59,286 nt of DNA from CAVWGP01 sp963754645 (GTDB taxonomy: Bacteria; Pseudomonadota; Alphaproteobacteria; Bin65). The stretch spans positions 1 through 59,286 of the forward strand of contig CAVWGP010000008.1 of NCBI GenBank assembly GCA_963754645.1, written 5' to 3'. Every line of letters begins with the position of its first letter. Within the stretch, counting starts at the first letter, position 1. Both the position numbers and the translations under genes were made by a program. The notes under the pieces are model-generated. The model saw only the letters and a program-made list of their open reading frames with translations, was not told the origin of the DNA and ran no database searches. Below, one piece after another: positions 33,529-41,220 of the stretch.

Positions 33529-33780
33529 CGCGTGCCCCGTCCGTTGCTGGAAAGATCGCAAATCATACGCTTATTTTGCGATTGCGAAAGGACGCCCCAT
33601 GTGTTCACGGCAAAGCATGTATTCGTTGGGAGCATGCTGCAAGGCCGATAAAAACAACATAACTATTTGAAAAAAATATGATTATATTGAATTCACAGCC
33701 GATCTTGCAAAGCGCGTGTAACACGATGGGCGCACGCGAACTGCCGGCGACAATGAGAATTGGCGCATCGCACCAAGAAA

Positions 33781-34272
33781 CTACGCGGCGCGTTTGATGT
33801 CGGCTATTCGCCCGCCCGTCATGGCGACGAGTTCGGCCGGTGTCAGCGGGAACACGGCGTTCGGCGTGCCGGCCGCGGCCCACAGGCTGGCAAACACCAT
33901 GAGGTCTTGGTCGATCAGCACGATGGGCGGCGCGTCGTGGCCCAGCGGCGGCACGCCGCCGATCACGAATCCGGTTTTGCCGCGCACGAATTCCGCATCC
34001 GCCTTGCCGATGCCGTCGCCGATTGCGACGGCGACTTTTTTCTCGTCGACGCGGTTGACGCCGCTGGCGATCGCGAGCACGGCGGCGCCGGATTGCGTGG
34101 CGCGGAAAACGATCGATTTGGCGATCTCGGCGACCGAACAGCCGACCGCGGCGGCGGCCTCGGCGCTGGTCCGCGTGCTATCGGGAAACAGCCGCACGCG
34201 ATTGGCGAAACCGGCGCGCGCCAGCGCGTCTTGCACGCGCTGCGCGGCCGGCGGCAAGGCGGGTTCGGCCAT
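33781..34272 (-). CDS. YbaK/EbsC-type aminoacyl-tRNA deacylase family protein
   Basis: A 163-residue single-domain protein of the YbaK/ProX family: LFPDSTRTSAEAAAAVGCSV, the conserved lysine in EIAKSIVFRA, GKADAEFVRGKTGFVIGGVP, and LMVFASLWAAAGTPNAVFPL. Members remove wrongly attached amino acids from tRNA (Cys-tRNAPro, Ala-tRNAPro and others); specificity is not predictable. It is last in a minus-strand run YbjN-like, proC, this gene, and starts 8 bases after the proC stop. Confidence 0.92.
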   Translation of the reverse strand: MAEPALPPAAQRVQDALARAGFANRVRLFPDSTRTSAEAAAAVGCSVAEIAKSIVFRATQSGAAVLAIASGVNRVDEKKVAVAIGDGIGKADAEFVRGKTGFVIGGVPPLGHDAPPIVLIDQDLMVFASLWAAAGTPNAVFPLTPAELVAMTGGRIADIKRAA

Positions 34273-34280
34273 CGCCGCGC

Positions 34281-35111
34281 TCAGGATGCGAGTTCGTGCG
34301 AACGCGCCGCCGCGGCGGCAATCGCCTTGGTCATCAGCGCGGTGAGACCGTCATTCGCCATCAGAATTTTGAGCGCGGCTTCGGTGGTGCCGCCCGGGCT
34401 GGTGACGTTCTTGCGCAGGATCGCGGGCTCGTCGGGCTGCAGGTGCAGCAACTCGCCGGCGCCGCTCACCGTGGCGCGGGCCAGGCGCGCCGCGATCTCC
34501 GCCGGCAAGCCGGCCGCGATGCCCGCCGCCGTCATCGCCTCGACGAGATGGAAAACATAGGCGGGGCCGCTGCCCGAAACCGCCGTCACCGCATCCATGC
34601 CCGCTTCGTCGGTGAGCCATACCACGTCGCCGACCGCGCCGAGCAGGGCGTGGCACAGGGCGTGCTGATCGGGCGAGACGAAGGGATTGGCGATCGCCGC
34701 CGTGATGCCGCGCCCGATCGCCGCCGGCGTGTTCGGCATGGCGCGCACGATCGCCGTTTTTTTGCCGAGCGCGCGGCCGTAATATTTGATCGTCTTGCCG
34801 GCCGCGATCGAGAGGAACACCGCGTCGCCGTCGCCGAAACGGCGATACTGCGCGACGACTTCATCCATGCTCTGCGGCTTGACCGCCAACACGATGACCG
34901 CGGGCCGCACCGCGCCCGACATGGAATGCGGGGACTCGACATGGAGAATGCCCGCGGGCAGCGCGCTGGTCGCGCGCGCGAAATTCGCCGCCTCCGGTTC
35001 GACGACCGTGATCGTCGATGGGCTGCGTCCGCCCTCGATCCATCCGTTGAGCAGGGCCCCGCCCATCTTGCCGCAGCCGACGAGCAGGATCCCGCCGGCC
35101 GCCGATGTCAT
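34281..35111 (-). CDS. proC: Pyrroline-5-carboxylate reductase
   Basis: A 276-residue enzyme, normal length for ProC. It has the NAD(P)-binding GILLVGCGKMGGALLNGW at the N terminus, IVLAVKPQSMDEVVAQY, IVRAMPNTPAAIGRGITA and the C-terminal signature YVFHLVEAMTAAGIAAGLPA through TSPGGTTEAALKIL. It catalyses the last step of proline synthesis. It starts 5 bases after the YbjN-like gene and is followed at 8 bases by the YbaK-like gene. Confidence 0.96.
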   Translation of the reverse strand: MTSAAGGILLVGCGKMGGALLNGWIEGGRSPSTITVVEPEAANFARATSALPAGILHVESPHSMSGAVRPAVIVLAVKPQSMDEVVAQYRRFGDGDAVFLSIAAGKTIKYYGRALGKKTAIVRAMPNTPAAIGRGITAAIANPFVSPDQHALCHALLGAVGDVVWLTDEAGMDAVTAVSGSGPAYVFHLVEAMTAAGIAAGLPAEIAARLARATVSGAGELLHLQPDEPAILRKNVTSPGGTTEAALKILMANDGLTALMTKAIAAAAARSHELAS

Positions 35112-35116
35112 GGCAA

Positions 35117-35617
35117 TCAGGCCTCGCCGACAGTGTCCAACATTGAGGCGGCAATCGCCTCTTGGGAAGTCTTACCGCCCCAGGTGACGAATTGAAAGGA
35201 CGGATAGAAGCGCTCGCACTCGGCGATCGCGATATCGACCAGGTCTTCGAGCTGCTCGACGGAGGCGCCGCGCGAGCCGCGCAGCAACACCGTGTGGCGG
35301 AACGCCGGCGTCGCCTCCTCGACCGAGAGCACGAAGGCGCCCAGCCAAAGCTTGGTGTTGATGTGGGACAGTAGTTCGGCCACCGCCATATAGCGCGCCT
35401 TCGGCACTTTCATGTCCATGAAAGCGCTCAGGTTGAAGGCGGACAGATCGGACGACCAGACGAAATGCAGATGGTAGGAGCACCAGTGCCCGGCGAATTC
35501 GACCGTCAGCTCGTCGTCGCCGGATCGCTGGCAGGGCCATTCATGGGCGACGACGATTTCTTCGATGAGATCGATCGGATTCCGTGAGTGATCGCTGCTG
35601 ACCGTATGAACGCGCAT
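35117..35617 (-). CDS. YbjN-domain protein
   Basis: From MRVHTVSSDHSRNP (ATG 35617) a 166-residue protein. The YbjN fold is visible in WPCQRSGDDELTVEFAGHWC, MDMKVPKARYMAVAELLSHI, NTKLWLGAFVLSVEEATPAF and the C-terminal YPSFQFVTWGGKTSQEAIAA. In alphaproteobacteria a YbjN-family gene next to proC and ubiK is a recurring arrangement. Function is uncertain; E. coli YbjN affects motility and stress traits. An upstream in-frame start at 35650 is possible but less conserved-looking. Confidence 0.88.
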   Translation of the reverse strand: MRVHTVSSDHSRNPIDLIEEIVVAHEWPCQRSGDDELTVEFAGHWCSYHLHFVWSSDLSAFNLSAFMDMKVPKARYMAVAELLSHINTKLWLGAFVLSVEEATPAFRHTVLLRGSRGASVEQLEDLVDIAIAECERFYPSFQFVTWGGKTSQEAIAASMLDTVGEA

Positions 35618-35863
35618 TCCGTCTAACCCCTGCGTGGTGCGAGCCGGCATTTAGTGGCTCAAACGCACTCAAATACTAACTGAGGGCCAAGTTGCCAAAA
35701 TCGGAGTCGCGCCGCAATAAGTTTTGTATTGAATCTAGGGAAAGGCCACAATCTGTTGAATCAATTGGGAGTCGGAGCGAGTCCTAAGCGCTTGAAATGA
35801 CTCAAACACGGAGTCCGAGCCGCCGTCCGCAAATTTCTGTGCATATTTTTTTGGCCGGCGAAA

Positions 35864-36133
35864 TTATCCGCGTTTTCGGCCTTCCAGCGCGGCCAGGCGA
35901 GCCTCGAGCGCGGCGATTTTCTCCAGCAGCGCTTCCTGCTCCGAGCGCGCCTTGGCCGCCATGTCGCGCATCGCTTCGAATTCCTCGCGCGGCACGATGC
36001 CGCCATCGGCGAGCATCGCCTGCAGCCGCGCCTTGACGATGCCTTCGACCTCGCCGCGCAATCCGGCGGCGACGCCGATGGCGCCATTGGCCAAGCGTGC
36101 GATGTCGTCGAGCAGTCGGTTGCTGGTCTGCAT
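35864..36133 (-). CDS. ubiK: Ubiquinone-biosynthesis accessory factor UbiK (BMFP family)
   Basis: An 89-residue protein starting MQTSNRLLDDIARLANGAIG. It has a short amphipathic N-terminal region, then GLRGEVEGIVKARLQAMLAD and a C-terminal coiled coil (EEFEAMRDMAAKARSEQEAL...LEARLAALEGRK). This is the BMFP/YqiC layout; UbiK helps assemble the Ubi complex for ubiquinone synthesis. It is divergent from hldD, with 86 bases between the starts. The 246 bases downstream of its stop, up to the YbjN-like start, hold no visible gene. Confidence 0.85.
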   Translation of the reverse strand: MQTSNRLLDDIARLANGAIGVAAGLRGEVEGIVKARLQAMLADGGIVPREEFEAMRDMAAKARSEQEALLEKIAALEARLAALEGRKRG

Positions 36134-36219
36134 GGCGGTCTCCGCGCGCCTGGAATCGGCGCGGCAGCAACCTAGCGGCGTGCCTTGCCGCACCGCAAGG
36201 GCCTCCATATAAAGATCGC

Positions 36220-37239
36220 ATGGCACGAAAAACGCGCGGACCCTCGGCGATCTTCGTCACCGGCGGCGCGGGCTTCATCGGTTCGAATCTGGTGGCGGGA
36301 CTGGAGGCCGAAGGCGCCGGCCCGATCGTCATCGCCGATTGGCTCGGCACGGGCGACAAATGGCGCAACCTCGCCAAGCGCGAATTCGCCGCGCTCGTGC
36401 CGCCGGATCAGCTCTTCGCCGCGCTCGACGCCGAGGCCAAGCGCGGCGGCGTCGACACCGTGTTCCACATGGGCGCGATTTCCTCGACGACGGAGACCGA
36501 CACCGATCTGATCGCGCGCATCAACATCGCCTTGCCGCAAAAGCTGTGGCACTGGTGCGCGGCGCATGGTGCGCGCTTCATCTATGCGTCCTCCGCCGCG
36601 ACTTATGGCGGCGGCGAGAACGGCTTCGACGACGACGGCGCCATCGAAGCCCTCGCCAAACTGCGCCCGCTCAATGCCTATGGCTGGAGCAAGCTGGCCT
36701 TCGACCGTTTCGTCGCGCGCGAATCGGCGGCAAAATCGCCGCGGCCGCGCCAATGGGCCGGCCTCAAATTCTTCAACGTCTTCGGCCCGAACGAATTTCA
36801 TAAAGAGTCGATGCGCAGCGTCGTGCACCAACTCTATCCGAAGATCGCGGCCGGCGAGCCGGCCAAGCTCTTCAAATCCTATCGCGCGGGAATTCCCGAT
36901 GGCGGGCAGAAGCGCGATTTCATTTGGATCGGCGATTGCGTGGCGGTGATGCTCTGGCTTTACCGCCACGAGCAGGTCAACGGCTTGTTCAATTGCGGCA
37001 CGGGACGCGCGCGCAGCTTCGAGGATCTGGCCCTCGCCGTATTCGCCGCCGCCGGCAAGAAATCGAAAATCGCCTATATCGAAATGCCGGCCCAGTTGCG
37101 CGACCGCTACCAATATTTCACCGAAGCCAAGATGGAGCGCCTGCGCCAAGCCGGCTACGACAAGCCGTTCACCGCGCTCGAAGACGGCGTGACGCGCTAT
37201 GTGCGCGATTTTCTCGCCAAGCCGGACGCGTATGTATAG
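36220..37239 (+). CDS. hldD: ADP-L-glycero-D-manno-heptose-6-epimerase
   Basis: A 339-residue extended SDR enzyme. Residues 10-30 give the nucleotide-binding AIFVTGGAGFIGSNLVAGLE. The heptose-specific context follows in VIADWLGTGDKWRNLAK. The catalytic region is YASSAATYG with the YGWSK (YxxxK) pair. FFNVFGPNEFHKESMRSVVH and RDFIWIGDCV are characteristic of HldD/RfaD. It makes the L,D-heptose nucleotide for lipopolysaccharide inner core, so the host is a Gram-negative with heptose-containing LPS. Confidence 0.95.
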   Translation: MARKTRGPSAIFVTGGAGFIGSNLVAGLEAEGAGPIVIADWLGTGDKWRNLAKREFAALVPPDQLFAALDAEAKRGGVDTVFHMGAISSTTETDTDLIARINIALPQKLWHWCAAHGARFIYASSAATYGGGENGFDDDGAIEALAKLRPLNAYGWSKLAFDRFVARESAAKSPRPRQWAGLKFFNVFGPNEFHKESMRSVVHQLYPKIAAGEPAKLFKSYRAGIPDGGQKRDFIWIGDCVAVMLWLYRHEQVNGLFNCGTGRARSFEDLALAVFAAAGKKSKIAYIEMPAQLRDRYQYFTEAKMERLRQAGYDKPFTALEDGVTRYVRDFLAKPDAYV

Positions 37240-37284
37240 ACACGGCGGCATGCGCGTCCCTTCATTTCGCAAGCGTTGCGATTG

Positions 37285-38118
37285 ATGCTCGAACTCCTCC
37301 TCGCCATTGCCTATCCGGCGATCGATCCGGTTGCGATCTCGATCGGCCCCATCGCCGTGCGCTGGTACGCGCTCGCCTATGTCGCGGGACTGGTCTTCGC
37401 CTGGTGGCACGTGCGCCAGCTCGGCACATTCCAGCTTGCGGGACAGGCCGTGCTGGAAAAAAAGGACGTGGACGATCTCCTGTTCTGGTCGACACTGGGC
37501 GTCGTGTTCGGCGGCCGGCTCGGCTATGTCCTGTTCTACAAGCCGGGCTACTACATCGATCATCTCGATGAAGTTCTGTCGCTGTGGAAAGGCGGCATGT
37601 CGTTCCATGGCGGCATGCTCGGCGTCGCCGCGGCGGTGATCTGGATCGCCTATTCGCGCAGGCGCCCGATCCTCGCCATCGGCGATCTTGCCGCCTGCGC
37701 CACGCCGATAGGCTTGTTTCTCGGGCGGATCGCCAATTTCATCAATGGCGAATTGTGGGGCCGGGTGAGCGACGCGCCCTGGGCCATGGTGTTTCCCGAT
37801 CCCGCGGCGGGCCCGTTGCCGCGCCATCCGAGCCAGCTTTATCAAGCCGTGCTCGAAGGCCTGCTGGTCTTCATGCTGCTGTGGGCGATCCGCCGGCGCG
37901 GCAATGCGCTGGCGCGGCCGGGCGAGCTGTGCGGCTGGTTCTGCGTCGGCTACGGCGCGGCGCGCTGCGTCGGCGAGATATTCCGCGAGCCCGACCGCCA
38001 TCTCGGATTCATTCTCGGGCCGATCACCATGGGCCAATTGCTGAGCGTGCCGCTGATTCTCGCCGGTGCCGGCTTGATCCTGCGCGCGCGGCGCCGCGTC
38101 CGCGCATCGGCGGCGTGA
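37285..38118 (+). CDS. lgt: Prolipoprotein diacylglyceryl transferase
   Basis: A 277-residue inner-membrane protein with about seven membrane segments. Family motifs are present: ISIGPIAVRWYALAYVAGLV, GGRLGYVLFY, MSFHGGMLGV, the Lgt signature GRIANFINGELWGR, and PRHPSQLYQAVLEG. It transfers diacylglycerol to the lipobox cysteine of prolipoproteins. ATG 37285 was chosen over TTG 37276. The next gene overlaps it by 4 bases (GTGA), beginning the lgt-midA-pgeF block that is conserved in alphaproteobacteria. Confidence 0.95.
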   Translation: MLELLLAIAYPAIDPVAISIGPIAVRWYALAYVAGLVFAWWHVRQLGTFQLAGQAVLEKKDVDDLLFWSTLGVVFGGRLGYVLFYKPGYYIDHLDEVLSLWKGGMSFHGGMLGVAAAVIWIAYSRRRPILAIGDLAACATPIGLFLGRIANFINGELWGRVSDAPWAMVFPDPAAGPLPRHPSQLYQAVLEGLLVFMLLWAIRRRGNALARPGELCGWFCVGYGAARCVGEIFREPDRHLGFILGPITMGQLLSVPLILAGAGLILRARRRVRASAA

Positions 38119-39197
38119 CCGCGCTGTCGCCGATCCTGCGCCGGCTCATCGCCGAAACCGGCCCGATCGGCGTCGCCGCCTATATGGCGCTGTGCCTTGG
38201 CCATCCGCGCCACGGCTATTACACGACGCGCGATCCGCTCGGGCGCCGGGGCGATTTCATCACGGCGCCGGAGATCAGCCAGGCCTTCGGCGAGTGCCTT
38301 GCAGTGTGGTGCGCGCTGGCCTGGGAGCGGATGGGCCGGCCCGCTCCGCTGCAGCTCGTCGAACTGGGGCCGGGCCGCGGCACGCTGATGGCCGATCTGC
38401 TGCGCGCCAGCGGCGCGGCCGCGCCGGAATTCGCCGCCGCGCTCAGGCCCCACCTGGTCGAGAGTAGCCCCGCCCTGCGCGCCAAGCAGCAAGCGGCGCT
38501 GGCCGGCCGCGCCGCGACCTGGCACGACGCGATCGAGACGCTGCCCCGCGCGCCCACGATCGCGATCGCCAACGAGTTTTTCGACGCGCTGCCGATCCGC
38601 CAGTTTCTTCGCGTCGGCGGCACATGGCGCGAACGCCACGTCGCCTGGGACGAGTCGATGCAGCGTTTCGTCTTTGTCGCCGGCCCGGCGCTTTCGGGCA
38701 CAGCACCGCCGGCACTCGCCGGCGCCAAGGACGGCGCGGTTTACGAGATAGCGCCCGCCGCAAACGCGCTTGCCGAGGACATCGGCTACCGCCTTGCCCG
38801 CGACGGCGGCGCCGCGCTCGTCGTCGACTACGGCCGGCGCGAAACCGCATGCGGCGACAGCCTCGCCGCGATCCACCGGCAAGCGCCGGCCGATCCGCTG
38901 GCAGCACCCGGCGAATCCGATCTCACGGCGCATGTCGATTTCGCCGCGCTCGCGACCGCCTTTCGGCGCGGCGGCGCCGAGGTTGCGGGACCGATCGAGC
39001 AGCGCAGCCTGCTCCGCCGGCTCGGCATCGAGTCGCGCCGCGATGCGCTCATGGAGCGGGCCGATCGATCCGGCGCCGCCGCGATACGCGCCGGCATCGA
39101 ACGCTTGATTGCGCCGGGCGAGATGGGCAGTGTCTTTCTCGCCCTTGCGGCAACCGCGCCGGGGCTCGCGCCGCCCGCTTTCGAGACGATCGATTGA
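38115..39197 (+). CDS. MidA/NDUFAF7-family SAM-dependent methyltransferase
   Basis: GTG 38115 overlaps the lgt stop and gives 360 residues. Family blocks: TGPIGVAAYMALCLGHPRHG, YYTTRDPLGRRGDFITAPEI, SQAFGECLAVW, SAM motif LVELGPGRGTLMADLLRAS, and AIANEFFDALPIRQF, which carries the conserved NEFFDALP. The mitochondrial relative NDUFAF7 methylates an arginine of a complex I subunit; the bacterial substrate is not established. It sits 3 bases before pgeF in the lgt-midA-pgeF block. Confidence 0.93.
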   Translation: MTALSPILRRLIAETGPIGVAAYMALCLGHPRHGYYTTRDPLGRRGDFITAPEISQAFGECLAVWCALAWERMGRPAPLQLVELGPGRGTLMADLLRASGAAAPEFAAALRPHLVESSPALRAKQQAALAGRAATWHDAIETLPRAPTIAIANEFFDALPIRQFLRVGGTWRERHVAWDESMQRFVFVAGPALSGTAPPALAGAKDGAVYEIAPAANALAEDIGYRLARDGGAALVVDYGRRETACGDSLAAIHRQAPADPLAAPGESDLTAHVDFAALATAFRRGGAEVAGPIEQRSLLRRLGIESRRDALMERADRSGAAAIRAGIERLIAPGEMGSVFLALAATAPGLAPPAFETID

Positions 39198-39200
39198 GCC

Positions 39201-39977
39201 ATGCAGCATCCGCCCGCCGTTCTCGCGCCGTCCCTCGCCGCCTTGCCCGGCATTCGCCACGGCTTTTTCGGCCGGCAAGGCGGCGTCAGCGGCGGGCTGT
39301 ACGGCAGCCTGAATTGCGGCCCGGGCTCGAAGGACGATCCCGCCGCCGTGCGCGAAAACCGGCGGCGCGTGGGCGCGTATCTCGGCGCCGGTGATTTGCT
39401 GTCGCTGCATCAGGTGCACGGCGTCGACGTCGTGCATGCGCGCGAGCCGTGGGACGTGGGCAACCGGCCGCGCTGCGATGCGATGGTGACCGACCGCCCG
39501 GGCATCGGGCTCGGCTCGCTCGCCGCCGATTGCGGCCCGATCCTGTTTGCCGATGCCGGGGCTCAGATCGTCGGCGCGGCCCACTCGGGCTGGCGCGGCG
39601 CGCTCGCCGGCGTCGCCGAGGCCACCGTCGCGGCGATGGAGCGCATCGGCGCCAAGCGCGCGCGCATCCGCGCCGCGCTCGGGCCCACGATCGCGCAGCC
39701 CTCCTACGAAGTCGGCGCCGAATTCCCCGCGCCGTTCCTGGCGCAAGACCGGGCGAATGCGCGTTTCTTCGTGTCCGGCGCCAAGCCGGGCAAGCACCGG
39801 TTCGATCTGCCGGGCTACATCGTCGCGCGCCTCGCCGCGCTCGGCCTGGCGGGCGCCGAGTGGATCGGGCACGACACTTGCGCGGAGCCCGCCGTGTTCT
39901 TCAGCTATCGCCGCGCGACCCTCGCGGGCGAAGGCGACTACGGCCGCAACGTTTCGGTCATCGTATTGGAGAGCTGA
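39201..39977 (+). CDS. pgeF: PgeF/YfiH-family (laccase-domain) protein
   Basis: A 258-residue protein of the YfiH/DUF152 family. The three zinc/copper-binding residues are visible: His in SLHQVHGVDVV, Cys in AADCGPILFAD and His in AAHSGWRG. IRHGFFGRQGGVSGGLYGSL at the N terminus and IGHDTCAEPAVFFSYRR at the C terminus are typical. E. coli PgeF removes aberrant L-Ser-containing peptidoglycan precursors, and others act on purine nucleosides or phenols. It is coupled to the upstream methyltransferase. Confidence 0.93.
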   Translation: MQHPPAVLAPSLAALPGIRHGFFGRQGGVSGGLYGSLNCGPGSKDDPAAVRENRRRVGAYLGAGDLLSLHQVHGVDVVHAREPWDVGNRPRCDAMVTDRPGIGLGSLAADCGPILFADAGAQIVGAAHSGWRGALAGVAEATVAAMERIGAKRARIRAALGPTIAQPSYEVGAEFPAPFLAQDRANARFFVSGAKPGKHRFDLPGYIVARLAALGLAGAEWIGHDTCAEPAVFFSYRRATLAGEGDYGRNVSVIVLES

Positions 39978-39979
39978 TC

Positions 39980-41131
39980 ATGGCAGTCCATTTCACCCGC
40001 GAAGAACTGGCCTCGCGCCGCGCCAAGACATGCAGGGCGCTGGCCACGCGCGGCCTCGACGGGCTGCTCATCTTCCGCCAGGAAAGTATGTATTACCTGA
40101 CGGGCTACGACACGTTCGGCTACGTTTATTTCCAGTGCCTCTATCTCGGCGTCGACGGGCGCATGACGCTGCTGACGCGCTCGCCCGATTTGCGGCAGGC
40201 GCAGCACACCTCGGTGATCGAGAATATCCGCATCTGGGTCGATCGCGAGGACGCACGCCCCGCCTACACGCTGCGCGAAATCCTCAAGGACCATGGCTGC
40301 CAGGGAAAAAATCTCGGCGTCGAATGGGACGCTTACGGACTCACGGCGCATAACGGCCGCGCACTCGACACGGCGCTGTTCAATTTCTGCAAGCTCACCG
40401 ACGCCTCGCGCGTCGTCAGCGAATTGCGCCTGATCAAAAGCCCGGCCGAAATCGACTATGTGCGCAAGGCGGCGGAGCTGGCCGACGACGCGTGGCGCGA
40501 GGCCGTGCGGCTGACGCGCGCCGGCGCGTTCGAGGGCGAGATTTTGGCCGGCATGCAGAGCGCTGTGTTTCGCGGCGGCGGCGACGATCCGGCGAACGAA
40601 TATATCATCGGCTCGGGCCGCGACGCGCTGCTGTGCCGCTATTACAGCGGGCGGCGGCGGCTCGACCCGCAAGACCAGCTCACGCTGGAATTCGCCGGCG
40701 CCTACCGCCACTACCATTCCTGCCTGATGCGCACGATCTGCGTCGGCCGCGTGCCGGGGTTGCAGCGCCGCATGTACAACGTCGCGCATGAGGCGTTGCT
40801 GGCCTGCGAAGCCGCGATGCAACCGGGCAAGCCGATGGGCGACGTGTTCGACGCGCATGCCCGCGTGCTCGACGACGCCGGCATGAAGGAACACCGGCTC
40901 AACGCCTGCGGCTATTCGCTGGGCACGACCTTCGCGCCGAATTGGATGGACTGGCCGATGTTCTATGCGGGCAATTCCGTCATCATGCAGCCCGGTATGG
41001 TCTTTTTCCTGCATATGGCGATTTTCGACAGCCCGAACAATCTCGCCATGACGCTGGGCCGCACCTCGCTGGTGACGGCGCAAGGCGCCGAGCCGCTGTC
41101 GAAAGCCTCGCTCGAACTCATCATCGCTTAG
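39980..41131 (+). CDS. M24-family (creatinase/ectoine-hydrolase-like) protein without canonical metal ligands
   Basis: A 383-residue pita-bread-fold protein with an N-terminal creatinase domain (LDGLLIFRQESMYYLTGYDT) and a C-terminal M24 domain starting near residue 150 (LRLIKSPAEIDYVRKAAELA). In M24 aminopeptidases two Asp, one His and two Glu bind metals. Here the aligned sites read LEFAG, HSCLMRT, CGYSLG, FAPNW and VFFLHMA, so all five seem substituted. That pattern fits the metal-independent creatinase or DoeA ectoine-hydrolase side of the family. It starts 2 bases after pgeF. Substrate unknown. Confidence 0.87.
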   Translation: MAVHFTREELASRRAKTCRALATRGLDGLLIFRQESMYYLTGYDTFGYVYFQCLYLGVDGRMTLLTRSPDLRQAQHTSVIENIRIWVDREDARPAYTLREILKDHGCQGKNLGVEWDAYGLTAHNGRALDTALFNFCKLTDASRVVSELRLIKSPAEIDYVRKAAELADDAWREAVRLTRAGAFEGEILAGMQSAVFRGGGDDPANEYIIGSGRDALLCRYYSGRRRLDPQDQLTLEFAGAYRHYHSCLMRTICVGRVPGLQRRMYNVAHEALLACEAAMQPGKPMGDVFDAHARVLDDAGMKEHRLNACGYSLGTTFAPNWMDWPMFYAGNSVIMQPGMVFFLHMAIFDSPNNLAMTLGRTSLVTAQGAEPLSKASLELIIA

Positions 41132-41151
41132 GCGGGGCGGATCGGCGCGCC

Positions 41152-41220
41152 GTGCCGTATCTTTGGATGTTTTTCGCCCTGTGCCTGCTCGGCATGCTGG
41201 CGACCTGCATGCTTATCTAG
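41152..41220 (+). CDS. Possible tiny hydrophobic peptide
   Basis: GTG 41152 (or ATG 41167) opens a 22-codon frame, VPYLWMFFALCLLGMLATCM followed by LI, that reads as a single membrane segment. It lies 20 bases after the M24 gene and its stop overlaps the convergent cyclase gene by 8 bases. There is no good ribosome site. It may be a small membrane protein or chance. Confidence 0.3.
   Translation: MPYLWMFFALCLLGMLATCMLI

Noticed and set aside
38115..39197. Large minus-strand frame opposite lgt, midA and pgeF (about 37950-39872)
   Set aside because: Arg/Gly-rich antisense noise; the three plus-strand genes have intact family motifs and overlapping starts and stops.
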